Shown here: one piece after another, positions 43,115 to 53,555 of the stretch
Layout: each line of letters opens with the position of its first letter
Position numbering within the stretch: position 1 is the first letter of the stretch
Assembly (NCBI RefSeq): GCF_026151205.1
Contig: NC_087073.1
Span: 7,089,001-7,153,000, forward strand
DNA: 64,000 bases
From: Bolinopsis microptera
Taxonomy: Eukaryota > Ctenophora > Tentaculata > Lobata > Bolinopsidae
Direction: 5' to 3'
The notes under the pieces: generated by a model
What the model saw: the letters and a program-made list of their open reading frames with translations, nothing else
Database searches by the model: none
What the model was told of the DNA's origin: nothing
Position numbers and translations under genes: made by a program

Positions 43115-43516
43115 TAATATATAATTTAAAGAATTCTTCGTTACACACAAGACTGCAATAATTTAAATGCTCATTCGTGCATTCCAAAGGAATAAATATA
43201 CAAGTATAAGTTGGACATAGATTGTATGACCTCGCTGCGCTGAAACTATACAGTGTTAAAGTTCGAACAATGGATTGTATAGTAAATTATCATTTTTTTT
43301 CTTCGGAGAACATGAGAAAGAAAGAATAAAGAATAAGGAATAAATCCTGTCCGTTTAAAATACTTCCATCACGGTATATTTAGATAATTCTTAACGTTTG
43401 TTAAATTGTTTAATAATTTTGAATTGTTTAATGATTTCTACGATACATTAATCAAGTACATTTATCGGATCATAGCCTTACAAACAGTTAAAAGGCAACT
43501 TAAATTAAAATTATAA
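43114..43516. repeat. 400-bp direct repeat, copy 1 (tail of a CxxC element)
   Basis: Bases from TAATATATAATTTAAAGAAT to TTAAATTAAAATTATAA recur at 44974-45384 with a few differences. The first 85 bp also follow copy A (32877-32960). Because the same tail follows a CxxC unit at copies A and C, this is best read as the tail of a fourth element whose coding part is lost, not as an LTR. Confidence 0.85.
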
Positions 43517-43920
43517 AGTGTCTACCCTCAAGGTGTCTTCACATAACTCTACTTCAGTGATAATTACAGAACAACAATTAGAAGTTAGCACCTGCACCCC
43601 TCCCGAGAGAGAGACCACCGTGTCACAAGAAACACGTTAAAACTAAAATTAAAATTTAAGCTTGTCTTTTAATTCATAGTGTTATTTATATTATCGTTTA
43701 TGTTATTATTATATCGGATCTTAATAGAAATAGGCGGTATCGACTGTTTAAGCATCAAACCTTGCAATTGGTAATTAAAGGCGTAGAAATTGTTATATCT
43801 GCTAGGGTAGGTAGCCATTTTTGAAATAAAAACATGACATGAAGAAAAGCGGAAGAGCCTTACTCACTTTGGAGTACTCACTCACATAGTGTATTCTTCA
43901 TAACTTAAGAAATAGTTTAA

Positions 43921-45384
43921 AAGCTGATCTGGAGTGATGTACACGTCCTTTTTCAGTAGCTTATAATATTCATAAGCCCCAACGAAAGCGGATAATACCA
44001 CACAAATAAACTCTTATTAATTGTTATGAAGATATTTAAAACTATAACGTAATCAAAACAAACTTTTAAATCATGCGGCGAAGATCTTCAAGCTTCCCGA
44101 ACATACCATTTAAATCCCCTCAGTGGATTTCTCAGTTTTCCTCTGGTCTTGTTGAAGACCCCAAGCAATGGACTAAAAAGAAATAAAGAAAAAATAAAGA
44201 AATCGCTGGAAAGACACATGCTGATTCAATGTCTCATAACACTTGTCTCTCTATCTTATTGACCGGACGGCCCTGGTTCCTCCTCTGAAGCTGAGTCGTC
44301 TGACTCGTTGAAACTATATATTTGAATAGTATCCAATATCTCTCCTGAAGTTTCTTCGATCTGAAAAAATGTAAGTAAAAGTTATCACTCGAAGTATCAA
44401 GATTCCCCTACTAAAGCCTAACAAAGACTCGCCCAGATTGGGCTCTCCAATGAGGAGTTACTACTTATAAATTGTTGAGCAAGTGCAGCCTTCAGGCGTG
44501 ACTCTAACTTCACAGCAGTTTGTTGTCTGGACCTTGGACATGTTCGATGGTGGCTGGAGACTGGCTGGCTCCAGCTTTGCACCATGTTTGGTTCTGCCGC
44601 TCTTTGTTGAGATTCGAAGAACTTTTTCAACGCTCCTGCTTTCATCTCCTTACTGCGTTTCTCTAGCAATCGCATTTGTTTTGCTTTGTTGCTAGCATTC
44701 TTCCTCTTACATTCCAAATTCGTACAGCAGCTATCGTGGGATTCGAGGACATCTTCCGCGGTGCTCTTGGTACATATCCTGCATGCCCTGAGCGATGCTG
44801 GATCAAACTCAGGAAATTCCATTTCGGGATTGTCCATTGTGCTGGAATATAGTGTTATTAGAATTAGAATTAGAATCAAATTCACGTGCAGCAATACAAT
44901 AATAATAGTAAATAATTTTATTACCTAACATATCCCCGATCGAAAATTAATGACGACCCCGGACCCCGTCATGATGTAATATATAATTTAAAGAATTCTT
45001 CGTTACACACAAGACTGCAATAATTTAAATGCTCATTCGTGCATTCCAAAGGAATAAATATACAAGTATAAGTTGGACTCATTTACATAGATTGTATGAC
45101 CTCGCTGCGCTGAAACTGTACAGTGGTAAAGTTCGAACAATGGATTGTATAGTAAATTATCATTTTTTTCTTCGCAGAACATGAGAAAGAAAGAATAAAG
45201 AATAAGGAATAAATCCTGTCCGTTTAAAATACTTTCATCACGGTAAATTTAGATAATTCTTAACGTTTGTTAAATTGTTTAATAATCTTAAATTGTTTAA
45301 TAATTTCTACGATACATTAATCAAGTACATTTATCGGATCATAGCCTTACAAACAGTTAAAAGGCAACTTAAATTAAAATTATA
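43921..45384 (-). repeat. CxxC-protein element, copy C, with full tail
   Basis: Matches copy A over the whole unit and extends through the 400-bp tail (44974-45384). It lacks the insertion of about 31 bp of copies A and B and so probably keeps the ancestral frame. Confidence 0.8.
44418..44894 (-). CDS. CxxC zinc-like protein, copy C (frame most intact)
   Basis: Reads MDNPEMEFPEFDPASLRACR, then ICTKSTAEDVLESHDSC and CTNLECKRKNASNKAKQMRL, then a coiled Lys/Glu stretch. Where A and B shift frame it continues as TAVKLESRLKAALAQQFISS. The continuing helical frame suggests this is the original C-terminus of the exon. Cys pattern C-x2-C...C-C-x4-C fits a small zinc-binding module. Family unknown. 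Confidence 0.5.
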   Translation of the reverse strand: MLHVNLILILILITLYSSTMDNPEMEFPEFDPASLRACRICTKSTAEDVLESHDSCCTNLECKRKNASNKAKQMRLLEKRSKEMKAGALKKFFESQQRAAEPNMVQSWSQPVSSHHRTCPRSRQQTAVKLESRLKAALAQQFISSNSSLESPIWASLC

Positions 45385-45513
45385 ATTTTACTTTTTAAGG
45401 AGTGTAGGTAGTCATTAAGAAGAAGGGAGATCAGGATCAGGAGAGTAGGATTTTGTGGAAGCAGCCTCGACCTCAATCCCAAAATACCCACTGGCCTATA
45501 GTGCTGCAACTCG

Positions 45514-46331
45514 GTGAGGAGACTGTGGAGTCCTGGACCAATAACCCGTGAGATGGCAGACATTGAGAACACTCCCTTGGACCTAACTGTAAAGGAGCAT
45601 TCCGGGAAAGTGTCTGTTGAAATCCGTATAACAGCTCTTGATCGGAAAGCTGCCGATGCAGAAACAGGACTCATGGGTGCTTTTTGTGATCTGTGCTACA
45701 TGTCCTCTGACGATGCGCACGATCTGGGGAAATTGGAAGAGGAGTTGATGATGAGTAAAATGTTCGAGGGGACAAAGGTGCTTGCTGCTACTTATACTCT
45801 CTTCAAGTAAAAGGGTGTTGTTCCAACGAAGCCAGGAAATTGGAACACTCGCTTTGGTGTGGTCAGGGAACCCACTGTGGAGAAAGAAGTGGAATCCACC
45901 CAAGTCTTGCATCTGCTGTTACGTGGTTCAGATTGGATTTTGAAAGTCTGTTATCATGAAATAGCTGGAGTAAACCATTGGTTGGAGGCTTCAAACAAGA
46001 GAGACTTGGCTTTCATCAAGCAGGCAAAAGCTGATGTGCAGCAACATTTTAAGGAGACGACAGGGCTAAAGGTAGCCTTTCCTGACTCTGCAGGAAAGGG
46101 AGGGACAACAACAATTGGGAATGTCTGTCGACGGTTGTTGTATGACAGGGAGACAAGGGAGACTCTATTGGAGTTAGTTCCAGAGAAGAACAGGGACATA
46201 CTGAGGAGGATCATCGTCAGAGTGGCAGTGGCTTTGAGAGTAGTGAGTTCCAAGAATGAGTTGAGAAAGTTATGGAGTTTGTTTAATAGAGAAACCTACA
46301 AACTCATTCTCACCACCTACCCTCTCCCTAA
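45514..46331 (+). pseudogene. RAG1/Transib-like transposase, copy 1 (5' and middle part)
   Basis: One plus-strand frame runs from 45514 to 46331 with a single in-frame TAA at 45808. It has GAFCDLCYMSSDDAHDL (C58, C61; compare the zinc-binding C-x2-C of RAG1), FGVVREPTVE, QVLHLLLRGSDWILKV and CYHEIAGVNHWLE, then GKGGTTTIGNVCRRLL and TRETLLELVPEKNRDILRRI. The last two align with the RAG1 region around NGNFARKLM and ELIP. The frame ends at PLPK followed by a GTAAGA splice donor; a TTTCAG acceptor lies 80 bp on but does not restore the family. The Asp equivalent to the second catalytic residue is not evident. Likely a dead copy. Confidence 0.6.
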
Positions 46332-46409
46332 GGTAAGAATTTTCCCATCTATTCACTGTTCTATTCGGTTTTCAGTCATTTTTTTTCCTCTTCGTATAAT
46401 TTCAGACGG

Positions 46410-46916
46410 AGACTAAAAATCCTACATTGACGTTTTTGGGATCTATGGTATCTGCAAGCATTGCATAGACAACAAACAGAAGTTCATTAACCTCGCGAAT
46501 GCATCCTTCACTGAGTGGGTTAAGAGTGAGAGCTACACTGATTGGTGTGAGTCATACATCGATAAAGTAAAGTGGTTTTCAAACGTGACTGCATCAATCA
46601 CATAGCTAAGAACTTTAGAAAGGACTTGGAGAGCCTAAGTAAATCGGGATTGAAAGTGGAGGGCTTGAGGGGCATTACCCGGTGCAAGAATGGGCTAGGA
46701 CAGATGGCCATAACCCGTCTTGGCAAAAGGTATAGGCAGGTTCTGTTTGAGGGCAAGTTGTCCCCAAACAGTTCTGAAGTAGAGATTGCACGTGGAGTTG
46801 GTAGACTGAGCACAAGTCTCTTTGCTGTTCTGTACCTTTCCACGTGCATAGATGATCCGGATCCTACCAGCCGCCACCAATTCTGTCCGGAGGGGAAGGA
46901 CTTCTGAGGGGTCTTC
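46410..46916 (+). pseudogene. Mutator-like transposase fragment
   Basis: Frames here read CINHIAKNFRKDLESLSKSG, then CKNGLGQMAITRLGKRYRQV, and later FAVLYLSTCIDDPDPTSRHQ ending FCPEGKDF. The C-x-N-H-x-x-K motif, the LT/GQ..I..L...Y motif and the H-x-x-CP-x-G-x-D motif occur in that order in Mutator-like transposase domain proteins of invertebrates. A frame change occurs near 46575 and a stop follows KDF. It lies between the two RAG1-like copies and is probably a separate insertion or capture. Confidence 0.4.
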
Positions 46917-47048
46917 TGACAGGTCTTGGTGGAGCATACCGCCTAGTGTGCACAGTTGATCAAGACAGTGCCTGTGGGAGAACTGCCACTTATAGCTGAA
47001 CCGCACACCAGGTAGCACTGCAGTTACAGATTTCTTCTACATAAATAG

Positions 47049-47653
47049 ATCTCCACAGACAACAAAAGCTCTGTACCAAGCCCATGTTGATGAGAGTGGA
47101 GAGGTTAAGAGAAAGAGAGGAGACTACTCAACCAGGATGGGGCTCACTCAAGAACCCATAGTAGATGAGGATTTAAACAGTGTCAGCCCTTTACACAGTG
47201 TGATGAGAACTTTTTCTTTTGTTTTGCTCCTCCTCTATTATCTGAGAAGTGGCATTTTCATGTGGACAGAGTCATCTTTGCAAATGGGGCGGTCATATCG
47301 TTTCTTCGCCCAAGCTAAGACTGAGGCCAAGGAGCTTGTAAAAACACGCACTGGCATAACCATGGATGCTGCTGATTCAACAGGAAAGGGTGGCAATACC
47401 AACAAAGGGGATGTGTGTCAGCGGTTAATGACTGAACACAAGGATGTCCTCGTCGAATGTGTCCCTGAAGTATTCCGTGAGTCATTCAAGGAACTTATTG
47501 ATCGGCTTTGGGTGTGTATAAAAGTATACACAGGTACATCTAAGGTCAATGTCGATGAGTACAAGAAGTTCTGTATCGAAACATACGAGTTCCTGTTGGA
47601 TAATTTCAGCAATACCAACCGCTGGATTTCAATATCCCCAACTTTACAAGAAA
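47049..47653 (+). pseudogene. RAG1/Transib-like transposase, copy 2, central part
   Basis: The plus-strand frame opens near 47049 and reads YQAHVDESGEVKRKRGDYST, RMGLTQEPIVDED, then a hydrophobic LHSVMRTFSFVLLLLYYL, MDAADSTGKGGNTNKGDV, CQRLMTEHKDVLVECVPEVF and KFCIETYEFLLDNFSN to WISISPTL. Every block lines up with copy 1, and SPTL is where RAG1-like proteins continue with HK-x-LAH. Here the frame instead runs into a LINE inserted on the opposite strand. The missing continuation is found at 50203-50254 and 54306-54543. The first catalytic Asp region is not present upstream. Confidence 0.6.
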
Positions 47654-50200
47654 ACAACAATTTCAAGAAAACAACAATTTTATTTAGTATCAATTAAAGC
47701 AGACAAAAGTATATTTTCTATATATATAACTAGCACGAACTTTAGATCAGATATCTTAGGGGACTTGGAGTAGCAAGAGATTGACTAGAAGGTATATACC
47801 TTTTACAAAGATACGTCGAGAAGAATCCAGGGTGATACAGGATCGGAGAGTGCAGACCAAAAGTTTACGCACCCACCTTTGCCTCCTGAGTTCTTGGTTG
47901 GATAGAAATTTAAGCAAACTTGGTCGTTTATACTCCAAGTCCCTTTCTTAAAAGAAGTAGTATTAACTATGTCTAGAGTTAGCTTCGTTCAATAATAACA
48001 ATATCAATATAATCAATATCAATACCAGATAAACCTACCGAATAAATTATTAAATATCAATCAATTAATTCATTCCGATAAAAAATTTTATAAATTTAGA
48101 TATTTAGTATCTAAAAACATTACAACAGATGGTTAAAAAGCGCCCAAAATCGATTTGAAAGATTTTCTGTCTATAGTACAATCATGATAGTAATAGTAAG
48201 TGTGCGCCGCTGCAATTAGACTTGATTACTGCAATTTAAAATTGTTTGGAGTCCAAGTATCTTTTAAGTCAGCTGCCTGTGCTTGTATTAATAGTGCTTT
48301 TGTTCTCAGTTTTATCAAGCTAATGGACGTTTCTAAGCAATTGCTTGAAGTTAAAATTTTTTTATGAACAGCGTTCCAAAGCTTGGCTGCATTAAACAAA
48401 AAGGTATTTGATTTATTTAGGAGAATAACCGTGAGACTCGTTGCACGGTTTGAAATGTTGATAGTCTCATAAAGGGAGTATGGGCAGTGGTACTTGATAA
48501 TCTTAGAAAATTCTAAGATGCAGTGATATTTGTACAAGTTTTGAGCCGTAAGTATTTTTAATCTATTAAAAATGGGTTTTGTATGTTCCTTTTCAAAGTG
48601 TTTATGGTCTAGTTTTTGCATACCGTATGGTCTAGTACGTGCACATGTTGATTGTTTATCTAAATATGAGTCAAGGTCGCCAAAAAGGATCCTTATACAG
48701 TGCTTCTGTGTGATGAAAAGACTATCATTGGACCGTTCTTTGAGGACAACACCCCACACACTTATACCGTAACTGAGATGTGATTCAAAAAGAGCATTAT
48801 ATATTTTCAAATATAGTTCAGAAGGTATCGAGTGCCGAATTCTGCAGATTGCACCAGTCATAGATCGCAGTTTTTTACGGATGTAGTGCATGTGGGCAAT
48901 CCAGTTTAGCTTACTATCTATAACAACACCTAAGAATTTGGTATCCTTGACTTTAGTAATAACCTTACCATTGATGAATATTGATCTAGATTCATCTAGC
49001 AGGATAGCAAATGGTCTGGTCCGTGCACAGGTGTCATCATATTCAGAGGCAGGTTTAAAATGTATGTAGCAGCATTTGGACATGTTGATATGAAGTAGAT
49101 TACATTTCATGTAAATCGAGACATGTTTAAGTACTAAGTTGGCTTTTTTGTATGTTGCTTCTCTAGATGGTCCTGACATGAAGATATTAGTGTCATCAGC
49201 ATAAAGTACAAATTTCACCTCACTGTCTGAAAAGCAGTTTACTATATCGTTCATATACAATAGGAAGAGTAACGGCCCTAGAATTGACCCTTGTGGTACC
49301 CCAAATTTCACGTCCATTGTTTCTGATGGTACATCGTTATACATAACATACTGCTTTCTGTTAGTCAAATAGCTTTTTAGTAAGGTAAGTGCTGTGCCCC
49401 TAATACCGTAGGAATTTAATTTGCATAAAAGAATATCGTGATCAAGGGTGTCGAAGGCTTTGCTCAAGTCAATGAATATCCCTAGGACATGTTTATTGCT
49501 TGCCAGAGACTTAGTAACGGAGTCTATAGATTTGTGTAGAGCATGGGTGGTAGAATGGCCTTTTCTAAATCCAAACTGTGAGTCTGTTAGTACACCTTTA
49601 GATGTGAAGAAATTATAGAGGCGTTTATAAATAACCTTCTCGAAGATCTTTCCAAATAAAGGTAATATTGATACAGGCCGATCATTTTCAATGCATTCTT
49701 TATTGTCTTTCTTGTAAATAGGAATAACTTTACCAGTTTTAAAAATACTTGGGAATGTACCACTTTGTATACATGTGTTGTAAAGCCTAGCCAAAGTACC
49801 TGCAATGAGTTTTGCCGGTTTTTTTACAACAACTACAGGTATGTCACTGGCCTTACCATTTTGAAAATCTCGGATCACCTCTATAATTTCTTCTTCATTA
49901 GTTTCTTCCAGGTATATGGAGTCAGATACCGAATTAGACATAAACTGAGCAAATGATTCTACTGGTTCCAGAGAAATACTATTGTTTGACAGTACATTTT
50001 TATTGAGATTACTTGCAAGAGATGTAAAATATTCACAGAATTTGTTAGCAATTATTCGTCTGCAAGTAACTCTCTGGCCATCTATGACAAAATCGTCTTT
50101 ACATCTAGATATATTTTTGCCACGGAGTTCATTTATAATTTCCCAGGTCTTTTTTGAGTTCATGCTGTACTTCTCGAATTTTTGAGTATAGCACACATAC
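47654..50200 (-). mobile_element. 5'-truncated CR1/L2-type LINE inside the RAG1-like gene
   Basis: The element lies on the minus strand with its 3' end at about 47654, marked by two copies of a 17-base unit (AAATTGTTGTTTTCTTG). Its 5' end, at about 50200, is truncated within the region between endonuclease and RT. It splits the RAG1-like frame between SPTL and LLAHFWE. Exact duplicated target bases could not be fixed. Confidence 0.75.
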
Positions 50201-50202
50201 AT
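48226..50202 (-). CDS. LINE reverse transcriptase, N-terminally truncated
   Basis: The 658-residue open frame starts at an ATG created near the truncation point (an in-frame TAA lies just upstream). Motifs: KVIPIYKKDNKECIENDRPV (158-177, with Asp in place of the usual Tyr of NYRPVS), SQFGFRKGHSTTHALHK (208-224), FIDLSKAFDTLDHD (243-256), FGVPQGSILGPLLFLLYMND (300-319) and YADD (334-337). The thumb and C-terminal region follows the CR1/L2 type (KFLGVVIDSKLNW, HLSYGISVWG). No endonuclease is left. The catalytic Asp residues are intact and no stops occur, so the insertion is fairly recent. It differs in family from the LINE at 33073. Confidence 0.9.
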   Translation of the reverse strand: MYVCYTQKFEKYSMNSKKTWEIINELRGKNISRCKDDFVIDGQRVTCRRIIANKFCEYFTSLASNLNKNVLSNNSISLEPVESFAQFMSNSVSDSIYLEETNEEEIIEVIRDFQNGKASDIPVVVVKKPAKLIAGTLARLYNTCIQSGTFPSIFKTGKVIPIYKKDNKECIENDRPVSILPLFGKIFEKVIYKRLYNFFTSKGVLTDSQFGFRKGHSTTHALHKSIDSVTKSLASNKHVLGIFIDLSKAFDTLDHDILLCKLNSYGIRGTALTLLKSYLTNRKQYVMYNDVPSETMDVKFGVPQGSILGPLLFLLYMNDIVNCFSDSEVKFVLYADDTNIFMSGPSREATYKKANLVLKHVSIYMKCNLLHINMSKCCYIHFKPASEYDDTCARTRPFAILLDESRSIFINGKVITKVKDTKFLGVVIDSKLNWIAHMHYIRKKLRSMTGAICRIRHSIPSELYLKIYNALFESHLSYGISVWGVVLKERSNDSLFITQKHCIRILFGDLDSYLDKQSTCARTRPYGMQKLDHKHFEKEHTKPIFNRLKILTAQNLYKYHCILEFSKIIKYHCPYSLYETINISNRATSLTVILLNKSNTFLFNAAKLWNAVHKKILTSSNCLETSISLIKLRTKALLIQAQAADLKDTWTPNNFKLQ

Positions 50203-50258
50203 TCTCTCTTAGCTCACTTCTGGGAGATTATCTCAGCCAATGACGGAGTCAGACTTAA
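50203..50258 (+). pseudogene. RAG1-like transposase, exposed piece between two insertions
   Basis: The plus-strand frame reads SLLAHFWEIISANDGVRL up to the TTAA at 50255-50258. It matches the LAHxxEII segment of RAG1-like proteins and continues in phase at 54304 if the intervening element and one TTAA copy are set aside. Confidence 0.65.
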
Positions 50259-50391
50259 CCCATATCAACCCAACCACTCTAAACATTCGAATTTTTTGAT
50301 GAAATTTGGTGTCCTGCGTCCTAACGGGCTATCTTAGATATTGCAACAGTGATTTAAAAAAATTGTGTTTTGCTTATGACATTTTTAACCC

Positions 50392-50509
50392 GTCCATTTA
50401 AAAGGACAGTGAATTCTGTCCCGTCCTTTAAAAAGGACAGTGTTTGGAAAAATTACTTAACGTCCTTTATAAAGGACAGCATTGCAAATAACTGTCATTT
50501 TAAAAGGAC
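50392..50509. repeat. Left cluster of 16-bp palindromes
   Basis: Four variants of GTCCTTTTAAAAGGAC lie at 50392, 50423, 50462 and 50494, each with at most two changes from the perfect form. Spacing is about 30-40 bases. They may be binding sites for a transposase or a host protein. Confidence 0.85.
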
Positions 50510-50571
50510 GGCTTTCAATTTTTAATATCATTGAAATACAGAAGTAATTTTCCGCGAAAACATTTAATGAA

Positions 50572-53555
50572 TTGTGGGGTGTTAGGGAAGCTAGAGAGCC
50601 AGGGAGGTGTAGTACTGGATTGAGGGGTGTTAGGGAGGCTGAAGGGAGGGGTACTACTGGATTGTGGGGTGTTAGGGAGGCTGGAGGGAGGGGTAGTACT
50701 GGATTGTGGGGTGTTAGGGAGGCTGGAAGGAGGGGTGGTACAGGATTTTGGGGTGTTAGGGAGGCTAGAGAGCCAGGGAGGTGTAGTACTGGATTGTGGG
50801 GTGTTAGGGAGGCTGGAGGGAGAGGTAGTACTGGATTGTGTGGTGTTAGGGAGGCTATAAGGAGGGGTAGTACTGGATTGTGGGGTGATCGGGAGGCTGG
50901 AAGGAGGGGTAGTACTGGATTGTGGGGTGTTGGGGAGGCTAGAGAGCCAGGGAGGGGTAGTACTGGATTGTGGTGTGTTAGGGAGGCTGGAGGGAGAGGT
51001 AGTACTGGATTGTGGGGTGTTAGGGAGGCTGGAAGGAGGGGTAACCAGATTGTGGGTTGTTAGGGAAGCTGGAAGGAGGGGTAGTACTGGATTGTGGGGT
51101 GTTAGGGAGGCTGGAAGGAGGGGTGGTACAGGATTTTGTGGTGTTAGGGAGGCTGGAAGGAGGGGTGGTAATGGATTGTTGGGTGTTAGGGAGGCTGGAA
51201 GGAGGGGTAGTACTGGATTGTGGGGTGTTAGGGAGGCTGGAAGGAGGGGTGGTACAGGATTTTGGGGTGTTAGGGAGGCTGGAAGGAGGGGTAACCAGAT
51301 TGTGGGGTGTTAGGGAGGCTGAAGGGAGGGGTACTACTGGATTGTGGGGTGTTAGGGAGGCTGGAGGGAGGGGTAGTACTGGATTGTGGGGTGTTAGGGA
51401 GGCTGGAAGGAGGGGTGGTACAGGATTTTGGGGTGTTAGGGAGGCTAGAGAGCCAGGGAGGTGTAGTACTGGATTGTGGGGTGTTAGGGAGGCTGGAGGG
51501 AGAGGTAGTACTGGATTGTGGGGTGTTAGGGAGGCTGGAAGGAGGAGAAGTACTGGATTGTGGGGTGATCGGGAGGCTGGAAGGAGGGGTAGTACTGGAT
51601 TGTGGGGTGTTGGGGAGGCTAGAGAGCCAGGGAGGGGTAGTACTGGATTGTGGGGTGTTAGGGAGGCTGGAGGGAGAGGTAGTACTGGATTGTGGGGTGT
51701 TAGGGAGGCTGGAAGGAGGGGTAACCAGATTGTGGGGTGTTAGGGAAGCTGGAAGGAGGGATAGTACTGGATTGTGGGGTGTTAGGGAGGCTGGAAGGAG
51801 GGGTGGTAATGGATTGTTTGGTGTTAGGGAGGTTGGAAGGAGGGGTAGTACTGGATTGTGGGGTGTTAGGGAGGCTGGAAGGAGGGGTAGTACTGGATTG
51901 TGGGGTGTTAGGGAGGCTGGAAGGAGGGGTGGTACAGGATTTTGGGGTGTTAGGGAGGCTGGAAGGAGGGGTAACCAGATTGTGGGGTGTTAGGGAAGCT
52001 GGAAGGAGGGATAGTACTGGATTGTGGGGTGTTAGGGAGGCTGGAAGGAGGGGTGGTAATGGATTGTTTGGTGTTAGGGAGGTTGGAAGGAGGGGTAGTA
52101 CTGGATTGTGGGGTGTTAGGGAGGCTGGAAGGAGGGGTAGTACTGGATTGTGGGGTGTTAGGGAGGCTGGAAGGAGGGGTAGTACTGGATTGTAGGGTGT
52201 TAGGGAGGCTGGAGGGAGGGTGGTAATGGATTGTTGGGTGTTAGGGAGGCTGGAAGGAGGGGTAGTACTGGATTGTGGGGTGTTAGGGAGGCTGGAAGGA
52301 GGGGTAGTACTGGATTCTGGGGTGTTAGGGAGGCTGGAAGGAGGGGTGGTACAGGATTTTGGGGTGTTAGGGAGGCTGGAAGGAGGGGTAACCAGATTGT
52401 GGGGTGTTAGGGAGGCTGAAGGGAGAGGTACTACTGGATTGTTGGGTGTTAGGGAGGCTGGAGGGAGGGGTGGTAATGGATTGTTGGGTGTTAGGGAGGC
52501 TGGAAGGAGGGGTGGTACAGGATTTTGGGGTGTTAGGGAGGCTGGAAGGAGGGGTAACCAGATTGTGGGGTGTTAGGGAGGCTGAAGGGAGGGGTACTAC
52601 TGGATTGTGGGGTGTTAGGGAGGCTGGAGGGAGGGGTGGTAATGGATTGTTGGGTGTTAGGGAGGCTGGAAGGAGGGGTAGTACTGGATTGTGGGGTGTT
52701 AGGGAGGCTGGAAGGAGGGGTAACCAGATTGTGGGGTGTTAGGGAGGCTGGAAGGAGGGGTGGTACAGGATTTTGGAGTGTTATGGAGGCTAGAGGGCCT
52801 GGGAGGTGTGGTAATGGATTTTTGGTGTGTTGGGGAGGCTAGAGGGAGGGGTGGTAATGGATTGTTGTGTGGGGTGTTAGGGAAGCTGGTAGGAGGGGTA
52901 GTACTGGATTGTGGAGTGTTAGGGAGGCTGGAAGGAGGGGTGGTACTGGATTGTGGGGTGTTAGGGAGACTGGAAGGAGGGGTCCAGTACAGGATTTTGG
53001 GGTGTTATGGAGCCTAGAAGGCCAGGGAGGGGTGGTAATGGATTGTTGGGTGTTAGGGAAGCTGGAAGGAGGGGTACTACTGGATTGTGGGGTGTTAGTG
53101 AGGCTGGAAGGAGGGGTAGTACTGGATTGTGGGGAGTAAGGGAGGCTGGAAAGTGGAAGGAGGGGTGATACTAGATTGTTGGGTGTTAGGGAGGCTGGAA
53201 GGAGGGATGGTACAGGATTTTGGGGTGTTATGGAGGCCATAGGGGATGGGGGGGTGCTAATGGATTGTTGGGTGTTAGGGAGGCTGGAAGGAGGGGTGGT
53301 ACTGGATTGTGGGGTGTTAGGGAGACTGGAAGGAGGGGTCCAGTACAGGATTTTGGGGTGTTATGGAGGCTAGAGGGCCAGGGAGGGGTGGTAATGGATT
53401 GTTGGGTGTTAGGGAAGCTGGAAGGAGGGGTAGCACTGGATTGTGGGGTGTTAGGGAGGCTGGAAGGAGGGGTATTACTGGATTGTGGGGTATTAGGGAG
53501 GCTGGAAGGAGGGGTATTACTGGATTGTGGGGTATTAGGGAGGCTGGAAGGACCG
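50572..53555. repeat. 42-bp G-rich minisatellite, about 70 copies
   Basis: The unit GTGTTAGGGAGGCTGGAAGG then AGGGGTAGTACTGGATTGTG GG (42 bases) repeats for 3 kb. Because 42 is a multiple of three, all long frames are repeats of 14 residues (GVLGRLEGGVVLDC or WGVREAGRRGSTGL) and are not genes. Variant units of 48 bp (with GAGAGCCAGG) and 40 bp (with GTAACCAGATTG) shift the frames. Larger blocks are themselves duplicated: about 680 bp (50627 and 51307), about 250 bp (51737 and 51987) and about 166 bp (52404 and 52570). The strand asymmetry and GGG/GGGG runs give G-quadruplex potential. Confidence 0.97.

Noticed and set aside
43114-45384. LTR retrotransposon with 400-bp LTRs
   Set aside because: The same tail follows a CxxC unit at another locus. 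I saw no Gag/Pol, primer site or target duplication.
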